In this document: positions 34,107-42,976 of the stretch, piece by piece | Position numbering within the stretch: the first letter of the stretch is position 1 | Layout of the letters: each line of letters opens with the position of its first letter | DNA from: Ignavibacteria bacterium | GTDB taxonomy: Bacteria > Bacteroidota > Ignavibacteria > Tepidaquicellales > Tepidaquicellaceae | Reading direction: 5' to 3' | DNA: 42,976 nucleotides | NCBI GenBank assembly: GCA_016783945.1 | Contig: JADHVP010000014.1 | Location: forward strand, 1-42,976 | The notes under the pieces: model-generated | The model's input: the letters and a program-made list of their open reading frames with translations, nothing else | Databases searched by the model: none | Told to the model about the DNA's origin: nothing | Position numbers and translations under genes: made by a program

Positions 34107-34228
34107 GGGGATTGAAACATTATGTACTTTGGGTGAATGATTGTGAGTGAGAACTTGAATAATTTTTATTATTGTTAGATTTTAATAAATAGTATAATTA
34201 TTTGATAAAAATAATTGAAAGGTGAAAA

Positions 34229-35497
34229 ATGAAATTTAAAGATTATGAAGAAGTTTTTACTCCTTCACATCCAGTTATTTTACATGATTTTTTTGTTGGA
34301 AGGGAACAAGAACTTTCAGATTTATCACGTGGATTACGCCGTCCAGGTGAAGTACCTGTAATAGTTGGAAGTAGAGGTGTAGGAAAAACTTCACTTGTAA
34401 TTCAATGTTTAAGAAATATATCAAAGAATGTAATTCGAATTACTTGTTTCGATGGTATGAGTTTTGATAATATCTCAAAATCATTATTAAAAGAAATAGG
34501 AATTAGTACCTCGACTTCAGAATATTCAAAAGAAACTAAACTAGGGGCTGAAGGATCATTGAAAATATTCTCCTCAAAAATTGGTTCAATAGGTGAAAGA
34601 AAAATAACAGAAACTGAAAAAGGTTTTGCAAAGAAAATTTTAAAACCATGGGATTTATTTTGTATACTTAGGGATATTAAAGAAAAAATATTTTTTGTCA
34701 TAGATGAGTATGATAGGATTTCTCCAGAGGATAAAATTGTTCATACTAATGTTGCTGACTTTTTAAAATGCATTGCAGATCATTTTGACGAATTAGACTC
34801 GAGGTTTATAATTGTTGGGATCTCAGAAACAGCAGTAGCACTTTTAGGAGAACATCGAAGTATTGAAAGGAGTGCCAAAGAAATATATCTGAGACCTTTA
34901 AGAAGGGAAGATATTCATTATTTTCTAACTGAAGCAGAGGAAAACTTAAAATTTAAATTTCATTCACTAGTTAAAACTAGGATAATTAATTTTTCTATGG
35001 GGTATCCATATTATGTTCATTTAATAGGTGTTAATTCAATTGATGCTATGAAAGATCGTATTGGTGAGAAAATAAAGAACGAAAAACATAGAGTAATAAC
35101 TGAAGAGGATTTTATTAATGGAATTAAAGCGTCCGTTAGAAGGGTTTTTAATTCTAACTTATCAAAGTATAAGAATGATATGAAAGAACTTACTGAAAAA
35201 GAAATCTTAATTATTAAGGAGCTTTGTGTGCTTGATGATCGAACTTCTATAAAGAGAGAGTTATTAAGAAAAAATATAGTAATTAAAAATAAAATAACTG
35301 CAATTGAATTTGATAGCATATTACTTAATATGCAACAAACTAAAAAAATAATATATGTTAGTAGGAATTCAGATACTGTAAGGTTTACTGATCCTTTGTT
35401 AGCTCCTTTTTTACGTACTTGGTATTATAAATCAGAGATGATTCCTTATTCAATAAAAGTTGATGCAAATCAATTTAATATATTTGATAATAAATGA
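34229..35497 (+). CDS. AAA/STAND-like ATPase with winged-helix C-terminus
   Basis: A 422-residue soluble protein. An N-terminal FVGREQELSDLSRGL (about residues 26-40) leads into Walker A GSRGVGKTS (G47-T54). A Walker B strand IFFVIDEYDRI (D159-E160), a sensor-like strand RFIIVGIS, and a lid region with an RPLRREDIHYFL helix follow. This is the layout of Orc1/archaeal-ATPase (AAA_16-like) proteins. The C-terminal 110 residues (TEKEILIIKELCVLDD, LRKNIVIKN, VSRNSDTVRFTDPLLAPFLR) form a probable winged helix. It lies 36 bases upstream of a membrane HerA-type ATPase on the same strand. Both genes are under 30 percent GC in the rows I counted. Probably a regulatory or effector ATPase acting with its neighbour. 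Confidence 0.83.
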   Translation: MKFKDYEEVFTPSHPVILHDFFVGREQELSDLSRGLRRPGEVPVIVGSRGVGKTSLVIQCLRNISKNVIRITCFDGMSFDNISKSLLKEIGISTSTSEYSKETKLGAEGSLKIFSSKIGSIGERKITETEKGFAKKILKPWDLFCILRDIKEKIFFVIDEYDRISPEDKIVHTNVADFLKCIADHFDELDSRFIIVGISETAVALLGEHRSIERSAKEIYLRPLRREDIHYFLTEAEENLKFKFHSLVKTRIINFSMGYPYYVHLIGVNSIDAMKDRIGEKIKNEKHRVITEEDFINGIKASVRRVFNSNLSKYKNDMKELTEKEILIIKELCVLDDRTSIKRELLRKNIVIKNKITAIEFDSILLNMQQTKKIIYVSRNSDTVRFTDPLLAPFLRTWYYKSEMIPYSIKVDANQFNIFDNK

Positions 35498-35533
35498 TTT
35501 TTAGAAATTTAATAACGATATAAATACAAATTT

Positions 35534-37675
35534 ATGAATGAGGAAAATAATGAATCTGCTATAAGACCATGGGTAAGAATTGCTATTCTTATAGTATCTG
35601 TAATTGTTGCCTGCACTTTATCTATTATACTCACTGATAGTATTATACCTAAGAATCCAAAGGATGCATTAATTTTTCAAAATGCTTTATTATTAATTGT
35701 GTTAGGATCTGCTGTTTTAGAATATAAATTTACTAAACCTGCTGATTCAGCAGTTAACTCTCTAATTGGTATAATAACTCTTCTAACTGTTTATGATATT
35801 TCTCCAATTATTGCTTGGAATATTGTTTTTTATTATTGTTTGCTAGTATTTATATTCAGTACAGTATGTATTTCAGTAAGTTCAAGTAAGAATATTAAAG
35901 GTTGGAAAAAAAATATTGCAGACTTTACTTTTAAACCCTCTGTTATTTTTGGTAAATCAAGAGTTTTATTTTCTATACTTTTTCTTTTCGGTATTTTCTC
36001 ATTTTACGAAATACAATCTACAAGAACCATATCTTATATTATATTTTGGGGTTTGTTTATATCTTTATGGCCTCTTGGTATTCCAGGACTATTAAGTAAA
36101 CTCACCAGGAAAAAAACTGTGGAATTATCAGTTGGAAAAATAATTAGAACAGATTGGCCAAATATAGTTCGAGCAGAGGTTCAACCAAACGTGGTTTGGA
36201 AATATTCTAATCCCAAAGTGTATCAACAGGTTGATGGGAGACAAAGTATTGTAATACCTCTTTATTCACAGGTTCAAGAAGAATATTTATTAGGTACAGG
36301 AATTTGTATTAAAGAAACAGGTTCAATATTAGATAACTTAGAAGTAGGATATCTTTATAATCATCCTTCTGAAGAAGATTTTAATGATAAAGATATTGCA
36401 AAATTATTGGGAGGAACTGAAACATCTGCTTTAGTAGGATTCACAGTTGAAGATTCATCGATTTCACAAATAAAGTTTGAGACGTGGGATTTTGAAGTAT
36501 GTAAAGAAGGAATGTTAGTATGGTGTAAAGTTGGCGATATAAAAATATTTTATCAGATTACAGAAGGTATAACAAGAGAAGAATCTTTTAAAAGCGATAG
36601 ACATGGATATCAAATAGCAATAGCAACACAATTGGGTATATTAAATGAAGAAAGAGGATTTATCAAATATGGTTGGTTACCCCCTATGAACTCTCCTGTT
36701 TTTAAAGAACCCATAAGTTTTGGAGAAAAAGTTAAATTGGTTAGGGATAAAGAATTTTCATTTGGAACCATACCTGAAACTAAATTAAAAATTGGAGGAT
36801 CATTAGCTGATAATTTAGAATTCCATACTGCTATACTAGGAATAACAGGATCAGGAAAAACAGAATTAGCTTTTGATTTGATTAGGTATGTAATAGATCA
36901 AAATGTTAAAGTAATTTGTATAGATTTGACCGCTCAATATAAGAATCGGTTAAATGAACTAAAACCAATTAATTTATCATTAACAAATGAATTATCAGAG
37001 GAACTTGGAAAGAAGTTATTCGATGTTGATACAGGTCAATATGGAGCGGGATCAGAGAAGAAAATTTTAAATGAGTTTTCTAAAAAACTAAGAGAAGATA
37101 TAGCAAAGGGTATTAAGAATTTTTTATTATCTAAAGATAAAAAAAATAGCATTGGGATAGTTACATTAGAAGAAATCTCAAATACTAAGGCTACATTATA
37201 TTTAACAGAATTGTTTCTAACATGTCTTTTACATTTTGCAAGAGATAATTCAAAAAAATGTCCTAAAGTGTTAATTGTAGTAGAAGAAGCTCATACCGTT
37301 ATGCCTGAGCCCAGTACAATGGGATTGGGTGACTATGACTCCAAGGGATTAGTTAGTAAGATCACTCAAATAGCGTTACAAGGTAGAAAATACGGTGTTG
37401 GCTTATTAGTTATTGCTCAAAGAACTGCAACGGTAAGTAAGTCTGTTTTAACACAATGTAATACTGTTATCAGCTTTACTTGTTTTGATGATACTAGTCT
37501 GAAATTTCTTAGTAATATTTATAGTGATTCTCATATTAAATTGATTCCAAATTTACCACCTCTTCAGGCAGTAGTATTCGGTAAAAGTATAAGAAGCGAA
37601 AGACCTATAATTGTGCAAATTCCATATGATAAGAGTAAGGATCCACAAGGTATATTTAAAAATGTTACAAGATGA
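35534..37675 (+). CDS. membrane-anchored HerA/DUF87-type ATPase (713 aa)
   Basis: The N-terminal 190 residues hold five or six hydrophobic helices (about 10-33, 42-60, 75-112 as two helices, 140-160 and 165-187). A beta-rich region (about 195-420) follows, then a HerA/FtsK-class motor domain: Walker A GITGSGKTE (436-444), Walker B KVLIVVEEAH (E584-E585), an ALQGRKYGVGLLVIAQRT segment with the Q-R sensor, and a closing PPLQAVVFGK strand. HerA enzymes are hexameric DNA translocases; the membrane anchor is unusual for HerA and more like FtsK or conjugation ATPases, but no partner nuclease, relaxase or type IV genes are present. It is coupled to the AAA gene upstream. A defence or DNA-handling membrane complex is the working idea. 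Confidence 0.83.
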   Translation: MNEENNESAIRPWVRIAILIVSVIVACTLSIILTDSIIPKNPKDALIFQNALLLIVLGSAVLEYKFTKPADSAVNSLIGIITLLTVYDISPIIAWNIVFYYCLLVFIFSTVCISVSSSKNIKGWKKNIADFTFKPSVIFGKSRVLFSILFLFGIFSFYEIQSTRTISYIIFWGLFISLWPLGIPGLLSKLTRKKTVELSVGKIIRTDWPNIVRAEVQPNVVWKYSNPKVYQQVDGRQSIVIPLYSQVQEEYLLGTGICIKETGSILDNLEVGYLYNHPSEEDFNDKDIAKLLGGTETSALVGFTVEDSSISQIKFETWDFEVCKEGMLVWCKVGDIKIFYQITEGITREESFKSDRHGYQIAIATQLGILNEERGFIKYGWLPPMNSPVFKEPISFGEKVKLVRDKEFSFGTIPETKLKIGGSLADNLEFHTAILGITGSGKTELAFDLIRYVIDQNVKVICIDLTAQYKNRLNELKPINLSLTNELSEELGKKLFDVDTGQYGAGSEKKILNEFSKKLREDIAKGIKNFLLSKDKKNSIGIVTLEEISNTKATLYLTELFLTCLLHFARDNSKKCPKVLIVVEEAHTVMPEPSTMGLGDYDSKGLVSKITQIALQGRKYGVGLLVIAQRTATVSKSVLTQCNTVISFTCFDDTSLKFLSNIYSDSHIKLIPNLPPLQAVVFGKSIRSERPIIVQIPYDKSKDPQGIFKNVTR

Positions 37676-37840
37676 ATTCGAGAAATTAACGAATAATATA
37701 CTAATATGTTGTTTATCCAGGCAAAATGTAGAGATGTAGATTTTCAAGTGTTTTATATTAATCAGTTACCCCCCGAAACTTTATAATAAAATCTTTGTTG
37801 CAGAGAAAAAATACTAATCATAAAGAAAGTTAAAACCATA

Positions 37841-38425
37841 ATGAAAACTTTAATATATTTTGTGTTATTCTTATTTATCGCATACTCCGCTGCTTTTGCA
37901 CAGACTAAATGGTTAGCAGATCCCTATCATTCAAACATAGGATTTTCTATCTCTCATATGACCATAGCAGAAGTAGACGGGTCATTCGATACCTATACCA
38001 TAAAAGTGATTACAGATGATGAAGACTTCATAAACAGCCAGATTACTTTCAAGGGAGATGTTAACAGTATCAATACAGGTGTAGAAAAAAGAAACGACCA
38101 CTTAAAGTCCGCAGAATTCTTTGACGCCGAAAACTATCCGTATATTACATTTGTCAGCAAGTCATTGAAAAAAGTAAGCGGTAATAAATATAAATTGGTC
38201 GGAGATTTTACTTTGAAAGATATGACTAAGGAATTGGAACTGGATGTTATTTATAACGGTACGGTCGAAGACCCCCAGGGTGATATCAGGGCTGGCTTTA
38301 AAATTACGGGGGAATTTAACAGATTCGATTTTGGCATACTGTGGAACGATTTTCTGGGAACCGGCGGCTTGATAGTAGGCAAGACAGTTTATCTCGATAT
38401 GGATTTGGAGCTGGTGAAAGAATAG
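37841..38425 (+). CDS. YceI-family periplasmic lipid-binding protein
   Basis: A 194-residue protein with a signal peptide (about 1-20, ending AFAQ) and the complete YceI lipocalin-like fold: TKWLADPYHSNIGFSISHM at the start, then DFINSQITFKGDVNSINTG, RNDHLKSAEFFDAENYPYI, GDFTLKDMTKELELDV and GLIVGKTVYLDMDLELV at the end. YceI proteins bind polyisoprenoid or other lipids in a barrel. Standard length, single gene, with repeats downstream. Expected in the periplasm. Confidence 0.92.
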   Translation: MKTLIYFVLFLFIAYSAAFAQTKWLADPYHSNIGFSISHMTIAEVDGSFDTYTIKVITDDEDFINSQITFKGDVNSINTGVEKRNDHLKSAEFFDAENYPYITFVSKSLKKVSGNKYKLVGDFTLKDMTKELELDVIYNGTVEDPQGDIRAGFKITGEFNRFDFGILWNDFLGTGGLIVGKTVYLDMDLELVKE

Positions 38426-38836
38426 AAATGAAATGGTGTCATTCCCGTTCCGACTCGTCGGGATTGTCGGGGGTACACTTTGAGTCATCCAGTTTTTCCA
38501 TAACATGTCTTTTGTCTTAATGAGTTTAGTTACAAAATTTTATTAACTTTCTTTTGCTTGCCCAAAAGAAAGTTACAAAGAAAAAGGCACCCGCAGAAAA
38601 AATGCTTACTCAGCATCTTTGCAAGCTAAAATATTTGAAACTCATCCCGATGCCATAGGCATCCCTTCGGGATAAATCGGGATTCAGACAGCCAAATTTT
38701 TCTTAACGCTTGCTCAGACGCTTCGTTTAACTGCATTTTTTCTAATGGGAATATTTTTATTGTGTTGTTATGAGTTCTTTCTGACAGTGTTTTATAATAC
38801 TCCATTAAAAATCACCACGAAAATACCTCATAAAAA
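38426..38836. other. 410-bp gap filled with dispersed palindromes
   Basis: No gene. It contains the CCCG...TCGGG palindrome (38444-38471, kin to 17808), a perfect 12-bp hairpin AACTTTCTTTTG/CAAAAGAAAGTT (38545-38574), and the nested palindrome ATCCCGA...TCGGGAT (38644-38683) that encloses GATGCCATAGGCATC. The stretch from 38545 to about 38740 resembles a repeat commonly found between genes in Bacteroidota. The gap lies between convergent genes. Confidence 0.65.
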
Positions 38837-39999
38837 TCAATAAGGTACATTACCCGGAGTTAATATTTTCGCAAGGGCGTTGAATATTGCCGGTGCAGGG
38901 TTCTTCTTTCCCGTAGGAATGTCGGAGTTAACCATAGTAATGATCGTGGCATCTTCCGGCGGGAAGTAGAACATGCACACGTTATATCCGGGCAGCTCCC
39001 CGCTGTGACCTATCCATCCTTTGAAAGAGCCAACGGCAAACCCGTACTTTTTTTCTTCGCTTTCAGGAGGAGTAATGACCCATTTCATTCTCTCGTTTTG
39101 CATCTTTTCAGAAAGCAGTGTACCGGTCGCAAGTGCTTTTGAATATATGTGTAAATCTTCTAAGTTAGATATAAGCTGACCCGCTGTGTAACCCCAGCTG
39201 GGATTCATATAAGTTGCATCCGCCCTTTTATTGTCGAGCGTCTGAACGGTGTATCCATGAGCATACGGCTCCGGCAGGAAGCACGTGTTTGGCCAGATAG
39301 TGTTCTTCAGCCCAAGGGGAATGAATATTTTCTTTCTGAAAACATCGGCAATATTTTCACCTGTTACTTTTTCAATAACCAATCCTAAGAGAACGGTGTT
39401 TGTATTGCAATAAAACCAGCTTTCTCCCGGTTCGAATAATACCGGCATGCTGCATCCTATCTTTGCAAGTGTTTCAGGTTCGCATATTTGCTCAGGATTT
39501 TCGAATATTGTTTTCGCCCATTCTTCGTTTAAGCTGTAAGAACTCAAACCGCTGGTCATGTTTCCTAACATACGGATAGTAATCTTATCACCGTTGGGTA
39601 TGTCGAATTCGGGGAGATATTTATTAATCGGGTCGTCGAGGTTGAGCTTGTTTTCATCTGCGAGGATTAATACTGCAGTACCCGTGAAGGTTTTTGTAAC
39701 ACTCCCGATACGGAAGTGAAAATCGGTTTGCATTGGCATATTGGTTACAAGATTTGCGACTCCCTTGGAAGTTATCCAGGTTCCTTTACCGGGAAACCAA
39801 ACACCGACGACAGAGCCCCGGGGATCATGTTTTCACTTATAACATTCGTTAATGCTTCATCAAGTTGATATTCGATTGTGTCGCTGAATCTCTGTTCATT
39901 TATTTTCTGTAAGTCTGTGTCAACCTTACACGATATTGCTGTGAATATTGTTATGGAAATTAAAACAGTTAACAGGAGAAGTGTATTTTTTTTATTCAT
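38837..39999 (-). pseudogene. frameshifted beta-lactamase-family serine hydrolase (lipoprotein)
   Basis: Two minus-strand reading frames together make one serine beta-lactamase/DD-peptidase-like protein. The front (39999 down to about 39804) has a lipoprotein signal (MNKKNTLLLL ... AISCKVD) and runs to IPGALSSV. The rest continues in another frame as WFPGKGTWITSKGVANLVTN and on through the body to a stop at 38837. The shift is at 39800-39801, consistent with one lost base. The catalytic set is intact in the second part: S-V-T-K (GSVTKTF), Y-C-N (FYCNTN) and the H-S-G triad box (IGHSGELPG). So either the gene is recently broken, or this is a base error in the sequence. If intact it would be a periplasmic esterase or peptidase. 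Confidence 0.82.
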
Positions 40000-40152
40000 T
40001 TTATTCTACTTGAATTAATTGAATGTGCTTTAATTAAAATTCATTAATGGGTTTTTCAGTATTTGAAATTAACAAATTTATAATATTTAAGATATGAAGA
40101 ATGGCGAGCAGGATTGGCTATTGATTATTGACTGTTGTTCTATTAATCGGAA

Positions 40153-40167
40153 TCCGCCTTTGGCGGA
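40153..40167. repeat. short GC hairpin in the WrbA upstream gap
   Basis: TCCGCC (40153-40158) pairs with GGCGGA (40162-40167) over TTT in otherwise AT-rich sequence about 130 bases before the wrbA start. No T-run follows. The rest of the 298-bp gap (40000-40297) shows no gene. Confidence 0.45.
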
Positions 40168-40297
40168 AATATTTAATATTTGAATATATTAGAGTTTTGG
40201 GAATCATGAAATTTTTTCGGTACTTTGTTTGTTAGGAATATGTTGTGTTTTTACGTATTTTTAAACAATATTAATTAAAAATTAAAACAGAATAAAA

Positions 40298-40894
40298 ATG
40301 AAAAAAATCTTAATTCTTTATTACTCGATGTACGGTCACGTCGAGACAATGGCAAAAGCTGTTGCAGAAGGTGTAGGCTCTATTGACGGTGTCGAAGTAA
40401 CTATTAAAAGAGTCCCCGAGCTGATGTCCGAAGAAGCGGCAAGCAAAGCAGGTGCAAAATTAAACCAGGCTGCTCCCGTAGCAGACCCGAATGAACTTGG
40501 TGATTACGATGCGATAATATTTGGTGTCCCGACACGTTTCGGCAACATGGCTGCACAAATGAGAAATTTCTTAGACCAGACCGGCGGTCTGTGGCTTAAA
40601 GGTGCACTTGTCGGCAAGGTCGGAAGTGTATTCACAAGTACTGGCACAGGCGGTGGTAATGAAACCACTATTCAATCGTTTCACACGACCTTGTTCCATC
40701 AAGGTATGATAGTAGTCGGTCTGCCTTATGCCTGCCCGGAGTTAACAAATATTAGTGAATTGAAAGGCGGTTCCCCGTTAGGTGCAGCCACAATCGCTGG
40801 TCCAGACGGCTCGAGACAACCTTCGGCAATCGAATTGTCCATGGCAAAGTTCCAGGGAAAGCACGTCGCAGAGATTTGTAAGAGGATGGGATAG
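40298..40894 (+). CDS. wrbA: NAD(P)H:quinone oxidoreductase WrbA
   Basis: A 198-residue flavodoxin-fold protein. The FMN phosphate loop is [14 protein letters not shown] (about 7-20). [20 protein letters not shown] (about 76-95) binds the isoalloxazine ring, and [20 protein letters not shown] (about 111-130) is the WrbA-specific insertion. GLPYACPEL and [19 protein letters not shown] complete the family signature. Known WrbA enzymes reduce quinones by two electrons as tetramers in the cytoplasm, protecting from oxidative stress. Codon use is GC-richer (about 45-50 percent in rows counted) than the ATPase pair upstream. Confidence 0.95.
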   Translation: MKKILILYYSMYGHVETMAKAVAEGVGSIDGVEVTIKRVPELMSEEAASKAGAKLNQAAPVADPNELGDYDAIIFGVPTRFGNMAAQMRNFLDQTGGLWLKGALVGKVGSVFTSTGTGGGNETTIQSFHTTLFHQGMIVVGLPYACPELTNISELKGGSPLGAATIAGPDGSRQPSAIELSMAKFQGKHVAEICKRMG

Positions 40895-40897
40895 TAA

Positions 40898-40930
40898 TTG
40901 ACTATTGGCAATTGACTATTGAATATTGAT
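40898..40930. repeat. short direct repeat after wrbA
   Basis: AATTGACTATTG occurs twice (from 40898 and from 40911) followed by a worn third copy (AATATTGATT). It is probably slippage debris between genes. Confidence 0.6.
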
Positions 40931-40962
40931 TAATGTCTGCCTAAGGTGGATTATTAGTTATT

Positions 40963-42976
40963 ATGGGAATAATGATTAGATATATAATTTTGTTGTTTTT
41001 TTTATCGATTGTGATGAATGCTTATGCTTTGCAGGATGGTATCCTGACGGGAAAGGTGGTTGACAGATTCAATCAACAGCCGATTTCGGGTGCTGTCATT
41101 GAAATAGACGGGCTGAACATGAAAGCAGGTTCGGACGATGATGGATATTTTGAGTTCGGAGCTGTTCCGCAGGGGATTTATTCTGTGAGGTTCTCATCCT
41201 TTGGATATATTCAGCTCGTTCTCGATAATATGGTGGTTAATTCAGGTGTAGTTACCGATATTTTAGCTGAAATGGATATAGTCGAGACGGATGAAATATT
41301 AGTCGAGGATGAGCGATTCGTTAAGCCGGGTGATATTTCTTCTTCGTTTAAAAACCTTTCTTATGAGGAAATCAGGCGAGTTCCAGGCGGATTCGAGGAT
41401 GTCGGACGAGTTGTGCAGACACTCCCCGGTGTTTCTTTCGTAAATGACGGACGTAATGACCTTATTGTCCGCGGCGGAGCACCTACGGAAAATCTTTTTA
41501 TCGTAGATAATTCTGCAATTCCTAATATTAATCATTTCGGTTCGCAGGGTGCAACGGGAGGTCCCTTAAGCATAATAAACCTGAACCTCGTACGTGATGT
41601 GAATTTCATAACAGGAGGATATTCCGCTAAATACGGTGATAAGCTTTCGTCTGTTCTTGAGATTAAACAGAGGGAAGGGAACCGGAAGATGTTTATGGGT
41701 GATATTAACCTTTCCGCAACGGGATTCGGTGCTTTGTTCGAAGGACCCATCGGTTCTGATAGACGCGGTTCATGGCTGGTTTCTGCAAGAAGAAGCTATC
41801 TTGATCTAATCTTTAATGCTGCCGGGTTTGGCTTCGTACCTGAGTATTATTCATTCCAGGGTAAGGCTGTCTACGACCTAAACGAGGATAACTTCCTAAC
41901 CTTTAATTTCATCAGTAATATTGACAGGGTAAAGTTTAATAACGACGATGAAGAGAAAAAGCAGGAGAATTCTCTTATACTCGATAATGACCAGTGGGGT
42001 TACGTGACGGCTGCGGAGTGGAAATCACTTCTTTCCCCGAATTCATATTCTATACTAACGTTTACACGCAATTTTACGAGCTTCGATTACACGGGACGCG
42101 ATACGGGTCAGGTCGTTTATTTTAAAAACCTCTCGAAGGAAGGGGAGACGTCCCTTAAAGCCGAATATTTCGTACAGCCATTTATATCTTCCCAGCTTTC
42201 TTTTGGTATCGAAGGGAAATACATCAAATTTGTTAATGAGATTAATCAACAGCAGGATACATCATATTTTATAGACCCCACGACGAACACACGCTATGTT
42301 ACTCAGCAGGTTTCCCTGGTAGACGATAATAATACGTATAAGGCATCGGCTTATGCACAGTGGACACAGTTTCTCATGAACCGCTTCAAATTGAATTTCG
42401 GACTTCGTTATGATTATTTTGATTTTATCGATAAGAAAAGCTATATCTCGCCCCGGGCATCGGCTTCGGTTAATCTTGTACACAACCTGTATCTTAATAT
42501 GAGTTATGGGATTTTTTACCAGTCGCCATCGTATGTGTGGCTGATCTCGGATCCGTCAAACGTAAAGCTCGAAAATATAAGAGCTGACCATTATATAGCA
42601 GGATTTGAATATATTTTCCTTCCCGACCTGAAAGCTTCTGTGGAAGTATATCATAAAAATTATAATAATTATCCCGTAAGCGAAAACCGCCCGTATTTAA
42701 TTCTTTCGAATAACGGCGGCAACTTTGAGAAGAAGGGGAGTTTTATAATCGAGCCTATGATTTCTGCCGGTAATGGTTTTTCGAATGGTATAGAGCTGTT
42801 CGTTCAGAAAACTCTGACAGACAATTATTATTTCAACATAAGTTTGTCCATCTTCCAAGCAAAATATACTGCTCTCGATGGTGTCGAGCGAAATAGTAAT
42901 TTCAATAATAGAATATTATTTACGGTTTTCGGTGGTTTCCTGTTTGGTGACGGGTATCAAATATCAGGAAAGGTAA
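40963..42976 (+). CDS. TonB-dependent receptor with carboxypeptidase-regulatory-like domain (partial, 3' end missing)
   Basis: The frame runs from ATG 40963 off the right edge (671 codons seen). A signal peptide (MGIMIRYIILLFFLSIVMNA, ending AYA) is followed by a carboxypeptidase D-like beta-sandwich (GKVVDRFNQQPISGAVIEID, GYFEFGAVPQGIYSV; about 25-110). The TonB plug follows (PGGFEDVGRVVQTLPGVSFV, NDLIVRGGAPTENLFIVD, FITGGYSAKYGDKLSSVLEI), then the beginning of a 22-strand barrel (FEGPIGSDRRGSWLVSARRS, FKLNFGLRYDYF, YLNMSYGIFYQSPSYVW). An alternative ATG at 40972 would shorten the signal by three residues. Such receptors import chelates or glycans through the outer membrane; the substrate is not deducible. 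No SusD partner is visible before the edge. Confidence 0.93.
   Translation, partial: MGIMIRYIILLFFLSIVMNAYALQDGILTGKVVDRFNQQPISGAVIEIDGLNMKAGSDDDGYFEFGAVPQGIYSVRFSSFGYIQLVLDNMVVNSGVVTDILAEMDIVETDEILVEDERFVKPGDISSSFKNLSYEEIRRVPGGFEDVGRVVQTLPGVSFVNDGRNDLIVRGGAPTENLFIVDNSAIPNINHFGSQGATGGPLSIINLNLVRDVNFITGGYSAKYGDKLSSVLEIKQREGNRKMFMGDINLSATGFGALFEGPIGSDRRGSWLVSARRSYLDLIFNAAGFGFVPEYYSFQGKAVYDLNEDNFLTFNFISNIDRVKFNNDDEEKKQENSLILDNDQWGYVTAAEWKSLLSPNSYSILTFTRNFTSFDYTGRDTGQVVYFKNLSKEGETSLKAEYFVQPFISSQLSFGIEGKYIKFVNEINQQQDTSYFIDPTTNTRYVTQQVSLVDDNNTYKASAYAQWTQFLMNRFKLNFGLRYDYFDFIDKKSYISPRASASVNLVHNLYLNMSYGIFYQSPSYVWLISDPSNVKLENIRADHYIAGFEYIFLPDLKASVEVYHKNYNNYPVSENRPYLILSNNGGNFEKKGSFIIEPMISAGNGFSNGIELFVQKTLTDNYYFNISLSIFQAKYTALDGVERNSNFNNRILFTVFGGFLFGDGYQISGKV

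Noticed and set aside
35534-37675. Conjugation (VirB4/TraG) or division FtsK protein
   Set aside because: The motor block fits HerA/DUF87, there is no FtsK gamma domain, and no other conjugation or division genes are nearby.

Overview
The window looks like a chromosomal segment from an AT-rich, Gram-negative member of the Bacteroidota/Ignavibacteria group. Six proteins and one remnant end in a type IX secretion (T9SS) sorting domain with the YPNPFNP signature typical of Ignavibacteria and relatives. There are also outer-membrane barrels, Bacteroidota-type lipoprotein signals and a carboxypeptidase-regulatory TonB receptor. I saw no rRNA, tRNA or CRISPR array.

Layout. (1) 86-3587: a small ORF, a terminator, a PgpH-type 7TM-HD c-di-AMP phosphodiesterase and a XerD-type recombinase. 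(2) 3588-12057: three paralogous T9SS cargo proteins, each a predicted seven-bladed beta-propeller plus an Fn3-like domain. Between copies two and three lie an SDR, a small membrane protein and a PEBP-family lipoprotein. Each cargo gene ends in a strong terminator, and two carry a hairpin directly against the Shine-Dalgarno site. (3) 12085-13659 (minus): a helical Bacteroidota hypothetical. (4) 13867-19838: a plus-strand run of a secreted small protein, an alpha/beta hydrolase, a small beta-rich protein, an outer-membrane protein, a four-helix membrane protein and two peptidoglycan hydrolases with PG-binding domains but no signal peptide. A remnant of a further PG-binding domain lies between the hydrolases. 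(5) 20087-24090: a VWA-like lipoprotein with a multi-pass membrane partner, a degenerate 21-bp tandem array and another lipoprotein. (6) 24508-30257: a GH16-like and a CBM-like T9SS protein, a GC-rich metallophosphoesterase, two palindromic elements and an amidohydrolase. (7) 30571-34106: an outer-membrane protein, a DUF559 nuclease bounded by palindromes with a truncated sister copy, a T9SS propeller-like protein, and a graveyard holding a headless PEGA protein and the tail of a T9SS protein. (8) 34229-37675: a very AT-rich two-gene unit of an AAA ATPase and a membrane-anchored HerA/DUF87 ATPase, the best candidate for an undescribed (probably defence) system. (9) 37841-42976: YceI, a frameshifted beta-lactamase-family gene, WrbA and a TonB-dependent receptor that runs off the right edge.

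The centre is accessory in character, with lipoproteins, secreted cargo, wall hydrolases and gene remnants separated by several families of short palindromes and dispersed repeats. The two ends look more like ordinary chromosome. All functions are inferred from motifs read by eye; no database search was run.
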